Shown piece after piece: positions 43,386 through 52,830 of a stretch of 64,000 nt of DNA. Both the position numbers and the translations under genes were made by a program. Location: assembly GCF_000219625.1 (NCBI RefSeq), contig NC_018207.1, positions 806,001-870,000 on the forward strand, written 5' to 3'. This stretch comes from Zymoseptoria tritici IPO323 (Eukaryota > Ascomycota > Dothideomycetes > Mycosphaerellales > Mycosphaerellaceae). The notes beneath the pieces are model-generated. The model was given only the letters and a program-made list of their open reading frames with translations. It was not told the origin of the DNA and searched no databases. Numbering within the stretch: position 1 is the stretch's first letter; the number at the start of each line of letters is the position of its first letter.

Positions 43386-43966
43386 GGATGTTACTATGAA
43401 TGCCACAACGACTGAATGGGTTTTGAAGATAAAGGACGAGACAGCACTGTATGTATAAAATTAAAAATGGACTCAATGTCCGCACCAACTCGTCTCCTCA
43501 CCACAACACTTCAGTGACACAAGCTGTTCACCACATCATTCCTCGTCCACATATCCTGCGTTCCGTCATGACCCAGACAAGAAATAACACAGTGCGGCTC
43601 GTTTCTCACCCTTCCAACAAACACTGCACTGCCCTCTCATCCCATGGTCAGCGATCGTTCCAGGATGGTCCAAAGTCAGAGGCCTGATACCGAACAAGGC
43701 CAATCGATCGCGAGAATGATCCATTAGCTTAGGAAGATGGTGGATATATCCCTACAAGCTGTTCATGGAAGGCCCTGACAAGACTTTCTGCAGGACGAGG
43801 CACCATTCCTCTCCTCTCCTTTCCCTGCCCGACTAGCTGTGCGACTGGCATCCAATCCCATTATACTGCTGACCATAGCTTCCCTGAGAGCACACCAGCA
43901 CCACCTCCGATGCTCCATCCCAACCTACAGTAGTCACCAACATGCAGCTATCGACATATTTGCTCA
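43386..43966. other. Intergenic between the duplication and the repeat array
   Basis: No gene is seen. Confidence 0.5.
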
Positions 43967-44160
43967 AAGTCCAGCTCCACATCACCACACTTAAAGGATG
44001 CGAGCCTTCCTTCGAGTAGTCCAGAGGAGGCCACTTACGAAACCTCTTGATTTTACTCTAAGCACCTTCTTCACGTCGCGATCGGTCAAACGTTCCTGAT
44101 CGTCGCTGGCGTTTGGATGCTCTTCTCCAAAATTCGAAGAGCAGGAGCGCTGCATCTCTG
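43967..44160 (-). repeat. Array unit 1 (~194 bp)
   Basis: On the plus strand it runs from AAGTCCAGCTCC to CAGGAGCGCTGCATCTCTG. Read on the minus strand it starts MQRSCSSNFGEEHPN and stays open to a GTAAGT donor-like site, followed by a segment that can read LEGRL..ELDFEQ. Confidence 0.8.
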
Positions 44161-44462
44161 CTTCTTGCCGACTTGGAGTAGCTGCCTGTGGTCAGCTATT
44201 ACTTTCATGGTTTTCGTTCACACCCTCTGCGTCGAGGAGGAAAGATTGGAAGGAGGAAATGGAGGGGAAAGGTTGATGGAGATATCCACAAACGGAGTTT
44301 GGTTCGGGAGGCACGGTCTAGACCGAAAGGTTGACTCAGGGGTCGTGCGTTGTGAGTTGTGAGTAATTCGAAGACAACGTCTCGTCTTAAGGTACGCAAC
44401 AATCTCGTATTTACAATACAGTTTCCTATATTCTCTCACGTACTTGCAGTCTTGTTCGCTCA

Positions 44463-44655
44463 AAGTCCAGCTCCAAATCTCCTTGTGAATGGGACTTAGG
44501 CCTTCCTTCAAGCAGTCCAGCGGAGGCAGGGTCATGGTTACCTCTTGGTTTTGATCTAAGCTTCTTCACGCTGCAATCGGCCACTGAGAATGTCCTTTGC
44601 CCTCGTGTTGAAGCTTTTCCCCCAAAATCATGTAGACAGGAGCGCTGCATCTCTG
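44463..44655 (-). repeat. Array unit 2 (~193 bp)
   Basis: It has the same end blocks. On the minus strand it is fully open: MQRSCLHDFGGKASTR, VKKLRSKPRG, SAGLLEGRPKS and LELDFERTRL. It lies inside a 128-codon minus-strand frame (44426-44812). Confidence 0.8.
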
Positions 44656-44999
44656 TCCTGAAATCAGGTCTGCTGTGCCGCGACGCAAGCAGATTCGAAT
44701 TCCTCGACATTTCCGCAGAGATGGCAACATTCCCTTGTGATCGAAAATGCCGAGATCGAAGGATTGTATCGAGTTGAAGTGAAAGCTGTCGACGAGGTTT
44801 GAGGTAGGTCATTTATTGCGTAGTATGGGTCGTCGTAGAGAATGAGTCAGACCTGATTTTGTGACGCGGTGATGAAGTTGACAGAACTGATGGAAGTCCA
44901 AAACCTAGACAGCGAGCGAACTTGGGAACAACAATCTCATCAACCACTTGACGAAGGATACCATCGAAGCCGAACTTCCCCCAAGTTCTTATTTGCTCG

Positions 45000-45201
45000 A
45001 AGTCCAGCGCTGCACCCCTTTTCTGGGAAGTATGCAGGCCTTCCTTCATAGCATGTCAGCGGAAACATGTTCATCTCAAGTCTCATGATTTCAATCTTAG
45101 CATCTTCCCCCACAATGAGCCTTCGATCAAAGGCTCCTGGTCGATGCCATCGTTTCGATGCGGTGACCTGTAGTCGAGAAAGCAGGAGCGCTGCATCTCT
45201 G
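45000..45201 (-). repeat. Array unit 3 (~202 bp)
   Basis: The conserved 19-bp end is at 45183-45201. The other end is AAGTCCAGCGCTGCA. The minus-strand reading starts MQRSCFLDYRSPHRND and then meets a stop. Confidence 0.8.
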
Positions 45202-45543
45202 CCCAGAAAACAGCTATGTGCAATACGGTATGCAAAGGAGAATGAAGGAGATGCGAAGTGAAGGGATATTCTTATGCTGCTGAGCACGGGCCAGGACGCT
45301 AGTCGATGTTGAGTGAGTGACTGACTTGGCCCAATGATGAGTCGGAGCTGAAGATCCATGCTAAATGCTTTGAGACGGGAAGATCAGAGCGTCCATACAT
45401 GTGGGAAACAAGATGACGAATGCAGTCTACGGCAGCACGAGGAAGACGTGGAGAGCTGGAGAGACGAGCACCACCTGCTCTGCACCACTGACCACCCTGA
45501 CTCACCACTACGTACAACACATATTGTGCAAATGTTCGCCCGA

Positions 45544-45743
45544 AAGTCCAGCTCCATCACAAAGCCAAAAGCGACAACAAGCCTTCCCTCAAGCATGTCA
45601 GCGGAGGAGGAGAAGAAACAACCTCATGAGCTCGTTCTAAGCATCTCTCACACCACGAACTGCCTCCGACCAAAGGTTCCTGATCGACGCTTTCGTTCTG
45701 TTGCTAGTCCCGTAAGTTCAAGGGCAGGAGCGCTGCATCTCTG
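45544..45743 (-). repeat. Array unit 4 (~200 bp)
   Basis: The end blocks are AAGTCCAGCTCC at 45544 and the perfect 19-mer at 45725-45743. The minus-strand frame is broken early; a later part reads LEGRLVVAFGFVMELDFRAN. Confidence 0.8.
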
Positions 45744-46258
45744 CTCTTGACGATCGGGTGGTACCTCCCACTTGTACCCTGTCTCCATCGACAGAACGAA
45801 AGACACTCGGAGCATCAGAGCTTGACCAAATCCATCGTTGTGTCGGCACAAAGGAGCGAGGAACTGAAGGAGGTTACTAAACCAAGCGCTTTTCGGGAAC
45901 CCCACAGGCGTTGAGTCGAGTAAGGTGTGAGTCACACATGACTGATGGCAGGTCAGTCAACGTCGAAGAGCTAGCAGAGACGACATCATCAACCTTACCG
46001 CCTCCAGGCACCAACAGTAGGAGGTACATCCGTGCTCCCGCTCAAAGTGCACGCTCCAAGCTGCCTATGTGCACTTTGTCTAGTCAAATGTAAGCGATGA
46101 CAGGGAAACACATTATCGACAGGAACATGCTGTCATTATAGAACGGAGTTCGATGCAAAACTCCCCAAGACCTTGCGCATTCTTTACTGCACAGCTTTCG
46201 CTCGGTTGGCTTGGACGGTGCAGGTTGAGCGGAAGCACGGGAGGTATTGTTCGCCCAA

Positions 46259-46467
46259 AAGTCCAGCTCCATCACAAAGCAAAAAGTGACAACAAGCCTT
46301 TCCCTTGAGCAATCCAGCGGAGGCCATTCATCAAAGCCTCTTGGTTTCAATCTAAGCAATCTCTCCACCGCAGTCACCGATCAATGGCAACTGATTCGAC
46401 GCACAAGCGTTCAGATGCTACTCACCCTGATGCCCGAAGTCAAGAGAGCAGGAGCGCTGCATCTCTG
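46259..46467 (-). repeat. Array unit 5 (~209 bp)
   Basis: The end blocks are AAGTCCAGCTCC at 46259 and the perfect 19-mer at 46449-46467. It is closest to unit 4 at the left end (CATCACAAAGC..AA..G.GACAACAAGCC). The minus-strand frame is broken. Confidence 0.8.
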
Positions 46468-47089
46468 CTCTTGACGATCGGGGTTGCTTCACCAGGTCGT
46501 TGCGACCTTGTAATCCGGAGCATTACCCGTTGTTGATGTGCAGATTAAGGTCAAAGGAGATGCGAAGTGGAGGGATATGAGTGCTGTTGAGCACGGGTCA
46601 TGTTAAGACTTTGGGCCAGGACTCAGCTGTGAGTCAGATCCGGATGCGGTAATGATGAGGTACCTCCGGAGTCCCGCTCAAATTGCACCATATGTGTCGG
46701 ACTCCAGTACCCTGGAGTGTGCAGCCTGCGCGTGAGATCGGAGAAACAATCGAAGGAAGTGTACGTCTACGCAGAAGCCCAAGCAGCGACTGGAAGGCAG
46801 AGGCTCTCCGACGAACGAACACTGCGCGGTCCAAGGTACTAGAGTCCGAGGTACGTGTTGCGGTTTGAGCGGAGCCATGGAGGTACTGTTTGGCGCCATG
46901 AATGCAGATCGAAAACGTCAATCCAATGTCTACGCCTGCTCTTTACTTGGCGGCTAGTCTGTGAGATGCTGCGGTCATGATCTGGAGTCGACCCAAGCAG
47001 GTTCCTGCGCCTCGTCGTTGAATGTCCAGTTCCAGATCATACCAGGTCCATCCGGGCGTCAGTAGACACGGAGTCGACAAAGGACCTAC
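46468..47089. other. Right flank of the array, with repeated spacer blocks
   Basis: The block GGAGATGCGAAGTG.AGGGATAT at 46557 also occurs near 45249. GAGGTAC.TCCG..TCCCGCTCAAA at 46659 also occurs at 46022. The spacers therefore belong to the repeated unit. No intact gene is seen. Confidence 0.5.
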
Positions 47090-47194
47090 CTCGGTGTCGG
47101 ATTTCTCAGCAATGGGAAGTATTTTGAAGCCCCAGGAAAAGGCAGCTTGAGCCAGAACAACAATTCCACTTCCGCTTCCACAATCCGCAAGCGT
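47090..47194 (-). pseudogene. Possible methyltransferase remnant
   Basis: Minus-strand bases encode TLADCGSGSGIVVLAQAAFS followed by WGFKILPIAE, a pattern like the SAM-binding motif I of Rossmann methyltransferases. A stop codon lies directly upstream and I find no exon that continues it. It starts 27 bases past the end of the F-box/2EXR-like gene on the same strand. It is probably a fragment. Confidence 0.25.
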
Positions 47195-47220
47195 TCAACA
47201 ATGGTCCAGAAGGAACGCAG

Positions 47221-47730
47221 TCAATCATCCTCACCCCATCCCAATGCATCCCCTCCACCATGACTTTTGTTCCCCCTCAATGCCACCCCACCGCTCTCGA
47301 AATATCTCAATCTCTCCAACTCAATCCTGACAGGCGACCAAAAGGCACCAAAGTCTCGTCTCGAAGCACGCAAGCGTTGACGAAAGCTCTCCGAGAGACT
47401 CGAACGGTTGTCGTATTGTACATCGAACGCCATGCAGCTTTCTAGAAAGGCTTGCTCGAACTCGAGGAAATAGCGGTACGGCCCTAGACCTTCACGCCGA
47501 TATAAACGACATGTGCGGAGGATCGCGGGCTCGTAGAGCCTGGGTGGCGGGACTTGGTCGAACCGGCGAAAGGAGCGGTAGGTGAAGAGGTCGTGGTAGA
47601 TGCGGAGGCGGAGTTCTGGTGGTAGGCCGGCGAAGTCGGGGTGGACATGCTGGCGAGACAGAGGATATCTCGTGGTGGTGGTGTAAGAGTAAACGAAGGC
47701 TTGTAGGAGTGGCGAAGACGGGTGAAGCAT
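47221..47730 (-). CDS. Short F-box/2EXR-like protein, intact copy
   Basis: This 169-residue frame starts MLHPSSPLLQAFVYSYTTTT. The core is FAGLPPELRLRIYHDLFTYR, then EPAILRTCRLYRREGLGPYR, a helical part and IELERLRYFESGGVALRGN. The LPPELRxxIY start resembles fungal F-box or 2EXR-type domains. Two broken relatives lie at 60891-61695 and 62046-62473. The family is abundant and often short in Dothideomycetes, with unknown function. Confidence 0.65.
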   Translation of the reverse strand: MLHPSSPLLQAFVYSYTTTTRYPLSRQHVHPDFAGLPPELRLRIYHDLFTYRSFRRFDQVPPPRLYEPAILRTCRLYRREGLGPYRYFLEFEQAFLESCMAFDVQYDNRSSLSESFRQRLRASRRDFGAFWSPVRIELERLRYFESGGVALRGNKSHGGGDALGWGEDD

Positions 47731-48483
47731 AGGCTGCTGCTTCTTTGTCGCAAGGTCTGGTTCAGCTGGTCGTTTGCTGCGTCGTCTGGCGAATCGTGGA
47801 AGGATGCAACCGGTTCCGCCGGAAAGGCTGGGAAGGTGCGATGGAACCGAGGTTATAGACTTTGCGATACGATAGAAAGATCAATGACCGTGGACAGGAT
47901 GTCCAATGACAGGCCGGTAAAATCGGGTGGACCTTTCCAATGACGGGTTCTCTTACTCATGGAGGGGAGGGCGGCGGAGTCAGCTTCAGACCAATTGACG
48001 TTGTAATGACCTCGTCTTTGAGCGCATTGTGGGAAATCCAAAGCCGGTAGATTGAAGGCGTGTCTCAGGACCCTGGTGGAAGGACTGGAGCGCCTGACAT
48101 TGGGTCGGGCTCAGGTCTTGAGCTCACCATAACACACTGGAGGAGTCAATGTGGTGTGTGACATGGACCGCCGGGTCGGCTCGTCTCAAATGCCGAATGA
48201 GGAGCTCACCACTTCATCGGGCAGGCCAATGCTGTCCAATTGAGTGGAATCAACCGCAGGGCCTGAGCTCGGCGACCTCTCCACGTCATGGCCGAACGTG
48301 AAGCTGGTCGATCGTCTTGAGTGGAACCATTCCTGGGACTGTAGGCAATCCTGGCTCCCGAAGCAGCGTATTCTTGGGCCACCCCTTATTCCGCCTGCAC
48401 GCCTCGATTGACATGTCCGGGAATAGGGCTTAGTCCTCAGGCTCAATAAGGTATGTCGCTTTCGCAACCTCAATGGCGATCCA
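47731..48483. other. Intergenic, no gene seen
   Basis: This is the promoter side of the F-box/2EXR-like gene and the 3' flank of CCE1. Confidence 0.5.
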
Positions 48484-49545
48484 TCACCCTCCTTTCTTAG
48501 TATTCCCATCCCTAATCTCCTCCCTCCACAACCTCCCCAGAACCTCCCAATTCTCCTCCCACCTCCCCCACGCCACACCCTGCAACAAACAATCCGCCAA
48601 ATCATCCAACTTCCCACCCGCAACTCCCTTCCCTCCCTTCTCCACCCGAAACGCCTCCGCGATCTCTTCCGCTTGTCCTTCAAATCGCAGCTGTACATCT
48701 TCCGACTCGCCTCTCACCCAAGCCTTCACGAGTGCGACCTTAGCTTTCTTATCAACCCCACCCCTTCGACTCTTCGCTTCCTTCTCCACAACACCAGCTC
48801 CGGGATTGATAGCCGTAGGAGAGAAGAGATCCACCGGTGGCCGAAGAGCGTAACCCCTACTTCCCTCATCCCAGAACTTCGCAACCCGCGCGGGATTGAC
48901 GGCGTGGACTTCCGGAAACTCGCCCGCCAGGCCCTGAGCTCGTAAGGTTTCCAGACAAGCCCAGAGCATACTCTCTAGCATATTCACCCTCACCGTCCAC
49001 TCTTGAATCGCGGCCGCGCCTCCCGAGCGGAAACGTTGCCGTTCGATGAGGAGGGTGGTGGGTTGGAGGGAGAGGAGTTCTCGTGTTACAATGTAGGCTG
49101 TACGAGAGAGGGAGGAGGGTGTGAAGGCGTCTTTGGCGATGGTGGACTTTTTGGACTTTTTGAACTTTTTAGATTTGGTGGGCTCTTCCTGTTCGATGTT
49201 CGACGGTGCCGGGCCGTTGTCATTGATATCCAGCAGGTCCATCCTCTTCCAAGTCGTGACTGTCATCGGGCTCACCCTCTCACCTTTTCCGGAGGCTGAT
49301 GGGATTGATGGACGAGACTCCAACGCACAAAAAGCCAGATTTCGAATCCCCATGTCCACGCTTACGATCCTCATCCGGTTTGCAGACTTCTCCTTCCGGG
49401 AATATTCATTCATCCGACTCGTGAGAACGGCCGCCAACTCAGCTTTGGTCCCTGCGGATGCCGTCCCAGTCAAGAAAGCCCAGTAGCCGAGTTGCCAGGC
49501 CTTCAAGCTCGCCATGCGGATCGCTGTTGTTGCTTTTGCCGTCAT
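48484..49545 (-). CDS. CCE1: Mitochondrial Holliday-junction resolvase Cce1/Ydc2-like
   Basis: This frame is 353 residues from the Met at 49545 (MTAKATTAIRMASLKAWQLG); an upstream in-frame Met at 49629 is possible. A SAP-like N-terminus (TGTASAGTKAELAAVLTSRM) precedes the RNase H-fold resolvase core. Its acidic catalytic residues are visible as RIVSVDMGIRNLAFC (Asp), TTLLIERQRFRSGG (Glu) and KLDDLADCLLQG (Asp pair). A Lys-rich insert lies between. Cce1 cleaves four-way junctions in mitochondrial DNA and helps its segregation. No intron is needed. Confidence 0.88.
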   Translation of the reverse strand: MTAKATTAIRMASLKAWQLGYWAFLTGTASAGTKAELAAVLTSRMNEYSRKEKSANRMRIVSVDMGIRNLAFCALESRPSIPSASGKGERVSPMTVTTWKRMDLLDINDNGPAPSNIEQEEPTKSKKFKKSKKSTIAKDAFTPSSLSRTAYIVTRELLSLQPTTLLIERQRFRSGGAAAIQEWTVRVNMLESMLWACLETLRAQGLAGEFPEVHAVNPARVAKFWDEGSRGYALRPPVDLFSPTAINPGAGVVEKEAKSRRGGVDKKAKVALVKAWVRGESEDVQLRFEGQAEEIAEAFRVEKGGKGVAGGKLDDLADCLLQGVAWGRWEENWEVLGRLWREEIRDGNTKKGG

Positions 49546-50402
49546 GGTGGGAAGCGGACTAGGTCTATCGTGGCCGAATGTAGTTGCGACGGGTCCATTA
49601 CACGTGTTGTAGTCTCGCCGTCCGATCAATCATGATGGACATCCGACGCTATCGAGCTTGTTGAAGTGCTCTTGTTAAATGTCAAATGTGGAGACGCGTC
49701 GGCATTGCATGTGAAAGCGCAACAGAGTTTCGGCTCCACACACGCTAAGCTTCTTCAATCTCGGCGCGCTTGACATCAGGCGACACGAACTTATTACACA
49801 TGAAAATGCCCGTGGCTGCGATAGATCACCCGCAGAACAAAACCGATAGTCGGGTTCATGGATTTTATATAAGCGGGGGTGGCCGAGGACGGTGGTGAGG
49901 TCGAGGGCTCTTTTGCGTCGATGTGCGAATGCCGAGTCTTGCATGCCCGGCAAGCGATAGACGGCAAGGAGCAGGACTGTCGCAAGCGAATTCACGATTG
50001 AACGAGGAGGAGACTTGAGCCAAACATTCCCGTTAGGTACTCGCTAGCCAATGGGTATAGAACCACACACTCCATAACGCCTCGCTTGCCGTGCTGCAAC
50101 GAAAGAGAAGAGATCGCGACCAGAGATTTGTCCCTTTCCATAGCCTCCGACACCACTCATCATCTCGTCCAGATAGCCGCCGAAATGGCATTGTGCCTTG
50201 CGCCGAGTGTTGTCTTCGCTCTTCTCCCACACTTTTCAGCCAGGTCGCCCGTGAGTTGTCTCTGGTGAGGCTGCGTGTCAACGCCAGTCCTCAGCGCGTG
50301 CGTAGGTCGTCGCCAGCTTCATGGGCGGCCGGCATCATCATCATCATCGTCCACAGCTCTCATACTCAATTTTCCCCTCCGCCTCAAGTCCCCCTCCCTC
50401 CC
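49546..50402. other. Intergenic, no gene seen
   Basis: This lies between two minus-strand genes. A small CATCAT run lies near 50334-50350. Confidence 0.5.
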
Positions 50403-50876
50403 TCAAACAGCAACCCACATCACCGACACGACAATATCCATCCCCTTCCCCTCTCCCCCACCATACTTATAACTCCACATGCCATCCTTCTCATTATTCC
50501 AAAACGCCCCACTAGCACTATGCATCCCCCTCCTGCCGACCTTCTTGTCTCCCTCCACCGCCACAGTCTCCGCAGCACCCGCTCGAGGATCGCTCAAGTG
50601 TTGGATGATGGTCGCGGACACGATGAATTTGTAAGCGGGCGGCTCGTCTCCCACGGCGGACTCGGACATCAGGGATTGCAGGATGTTGTTGATGATGGTC
50701 TGGTTCCAGGTTGCGGTTTGGGCGTGTTCGTAGACGGAGGCGGTGGAGACGGCGGCGTCGCAGGCGGTGGTGCAGATTTGGCGGAGGCGGGTGGTGGGGA
50801 GTGGAGGCTAAGAAGGGGAGGTTAGTGGGGGAGGGCCTCACAATGGAGGCGTGGCTGGGCTTACTGCAGCGGCCAT
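50403..50876 (-). CDS. Tctex-type dynein light chain
   Basis: Exon 1 (50876-50865) encodes only MAAA. A 57-nt intron (GTAAGC..CTTAG) leads to exon 2 (50807-50403), for a total of 138 residues. The product reads LRQICTTACDAAVSTASVYE, WNQTIINNILQSL, PPAYKFIVSATIIQ, then MHSASGAFWNNEKDGMWSYK and MDIVVSVMWVAV. This is the compact alpha/beta fold of DYNLT1/Tctex-1, which dimerises on the dynein intermediate chain. An insert of ~20 residues with VAVEGDKKVGRRG precedes the HSAS strand. It is divergent from VTC1. Confidence 0.88.
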
Positions 50877-51668
50877 TGTGCGTGTGTGAGTTTGTGTTTG
50901 GTTTCACTACTGGCGGTGTTGTGGAAGGGAGGGTGGTGTTCGGGCGGAGGAGGACTCGAGCGTGAGGGGAATGCCTGTCAGATGCGAGGCAGCAGGCGGG
51001 AGATTTCTGATCTCTTCGGTGAATGGATCAAGCAGGACGACACGCGATGATGCTGACACAGCAGGTCGGGTCAGTTGGACGGTGAGGTGTGGTGTTATGT
51101 AAGGGGATGGTGGTGATTGGAGAGGAAGATGGTCAGGTGTGAGTGGGATGAGATGGGGGGATTGTGGTCAATACAGCGAGTGGAGAGGGTCGAGGAGCTA
51201 AGATAGTCTCGTTGACCAGGCCAGGCCTTCCTGACTTCGTATCGCAGCCGATATCGTCGCATTTATTCGACTGCCGGAGTTGGTCCGAGGTGGAGTAAAT
51301 CGAAGCTGTCCCAGTCCCAGAATATGCATAGAGCGGGACGGCCCAGCGGCAGCTCGAAGACTGATCTCGACGAGGCCAATCAGACTTGGGGAGACATGCG
51401 CGTGGGAAGCTTGGAGTGTTCTGCGGTGGAGGGGTGGACTTGACTGAGAAACAACTTCTCTTCCCAGAGAACGACACTCACGCGACAACACACACACATA
51501 TCGAAGCATTGGAGTCCACGCAACAGCTACGACTCACAGCATTGGAACACCGCCACTCGCTCAACCACACCCACATTCGCCGCGGACCTACCACTGCCAT
51601 CAGCGTCAGACCGACCTCCAACTTGAACCTCACACCCTCAACCACCACCACAACCCACAACCGCAACA
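50877..51668. other. Divergent promoter region of the dynein light chain and VTC1
   Basis: No gene is seen. I searched for CACGTG or CACGTT boxes near VTC1 and saw none in this stretch. Confidence 0.5.
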
Positions 51669-52099
51669 ATGTCCTCCCAACCACTCCTGCAGACAGCTCC
51701 AGGTACGCTCGAATGCCTCACAAACATTATAATTCCCTCCTCTCCCACTAAGCCCTCCACATAGGCAAACGCATCGCCCTCCCCACCCGCGTCGAACCCA
51801 AAGTCTTCTTCGCCAACGAACGCACCTTCCTCTCCTGGCTAAACTTCACCGTCATCCTCGGCGGCCTCGCCATGGGTCTCCTCAACTTCGGCGACCGCAC
51901 GGGCCGCATCGCCGCCATCATGTTCACCCTCGTCGCCGTGGCCGCGATGGTCTACGCGCTCGTGACGTTCCATTGGCGAGCGAAGAGTATTCGTATGAGG
52001 GGACAGGGTGGGTTCGATGATCGGTTTGGGCCGACGGTGTTGGCGATTGCGTTGTTGGGGGCGGTGATTGTGAATTTTGTGTTGAGGTTTAGTTCGTAG
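51669..52099 (+). CDS. VTC1: Vacuolar transporter chaperone subunit 1
   Basis: There are two exons (51669-51702, 51765-52099) around a 62-nt intron (GTACGC..CATAG), giving 122 residues. The protein starts [20 protein letters not shown]. It has the conserved [19 protein letters not shown] and three membrane helices ([48 protein letters not shown]). This is the DUF202-type membrane core of the VTC polyphosphate polymerase complex on the vacuole. It lacks SPX and polymerase domains, as Vtc1 does. Polyphosphate storage ties it to PHO81 in the same window. Confidence 0.92.
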
Positions 52100-52830
52100 T
52101 GGAGGAGGAGATGGGGAGAGGAGGAGGGAGGGGAGAGGAGGAGTGAGATGAGGAGACTTGTCACGGAAGGAGAGCAGAGGAGAGAAGTATGGCTGGTATG
52201 GATGAGTGGAGATAAAGAGTTAAAGTGGTTTGAAGCTGTACAGTGGACATGGATTCAGAGGAGAGTCGGAGAGCTGGAGTCACGGAGACAAAATCACACA
52301 TGTATCAAATGCACAGGTTACTGGAACAACGGAGGCGGCACCACAAAAAGACTTAGATGTGTAAAAGACGCGCAGTGTCGGGTTTTCAAATGATGGAATA
52401 CATCTTTTATCTGCTCACAAGTGACCTCCGGCTAACAATTGTCACATCTCCACCTTCTACTCTGACTCGTCCGCACCAGCCGAATTGTAGATCACAAGTC
52501 TTGCGTTCTGATCCCCTCCAGAAGTCTTCCACTTCTATGCATCTTGCAAGCGACTGCATTGTAGCGGCGACCGAGCTTAAGGCCCACTGCTGCCTTTGCC
52601 ACTACTCCCCTCCGACGAGCATCAATGGTACAGCTGCCACTTGCGGGCGAGATCGCTGGACTTTGTCATCTTTTCAGTCCACGTCGGCCCGCTTTCTGCA
52701 AGTGGTGCCCGGGATCTCCGTCGCTTGTCGCAAGCTGGTCATGGCGACGAGATGTTGATCGACTCCGGGCATCACAGCATTGCGATGGACGAATTTTTTT
52801 CATGTTGAGTCTGACCTTGGGCAGTCAACC
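52100..52830. other. Intergenic, convergent 3' regions
   Basis: A GA-rich run follows the VTC1 stop (52100-52150). No gene is seen. Confidence 0.5.

Noticed and set aside
50091..50825. Plus-strand frame of 244 codons
   Set aside because: It is antisense to the dynein light chain; the Gly-rich end mirrors that gene's exon 2.
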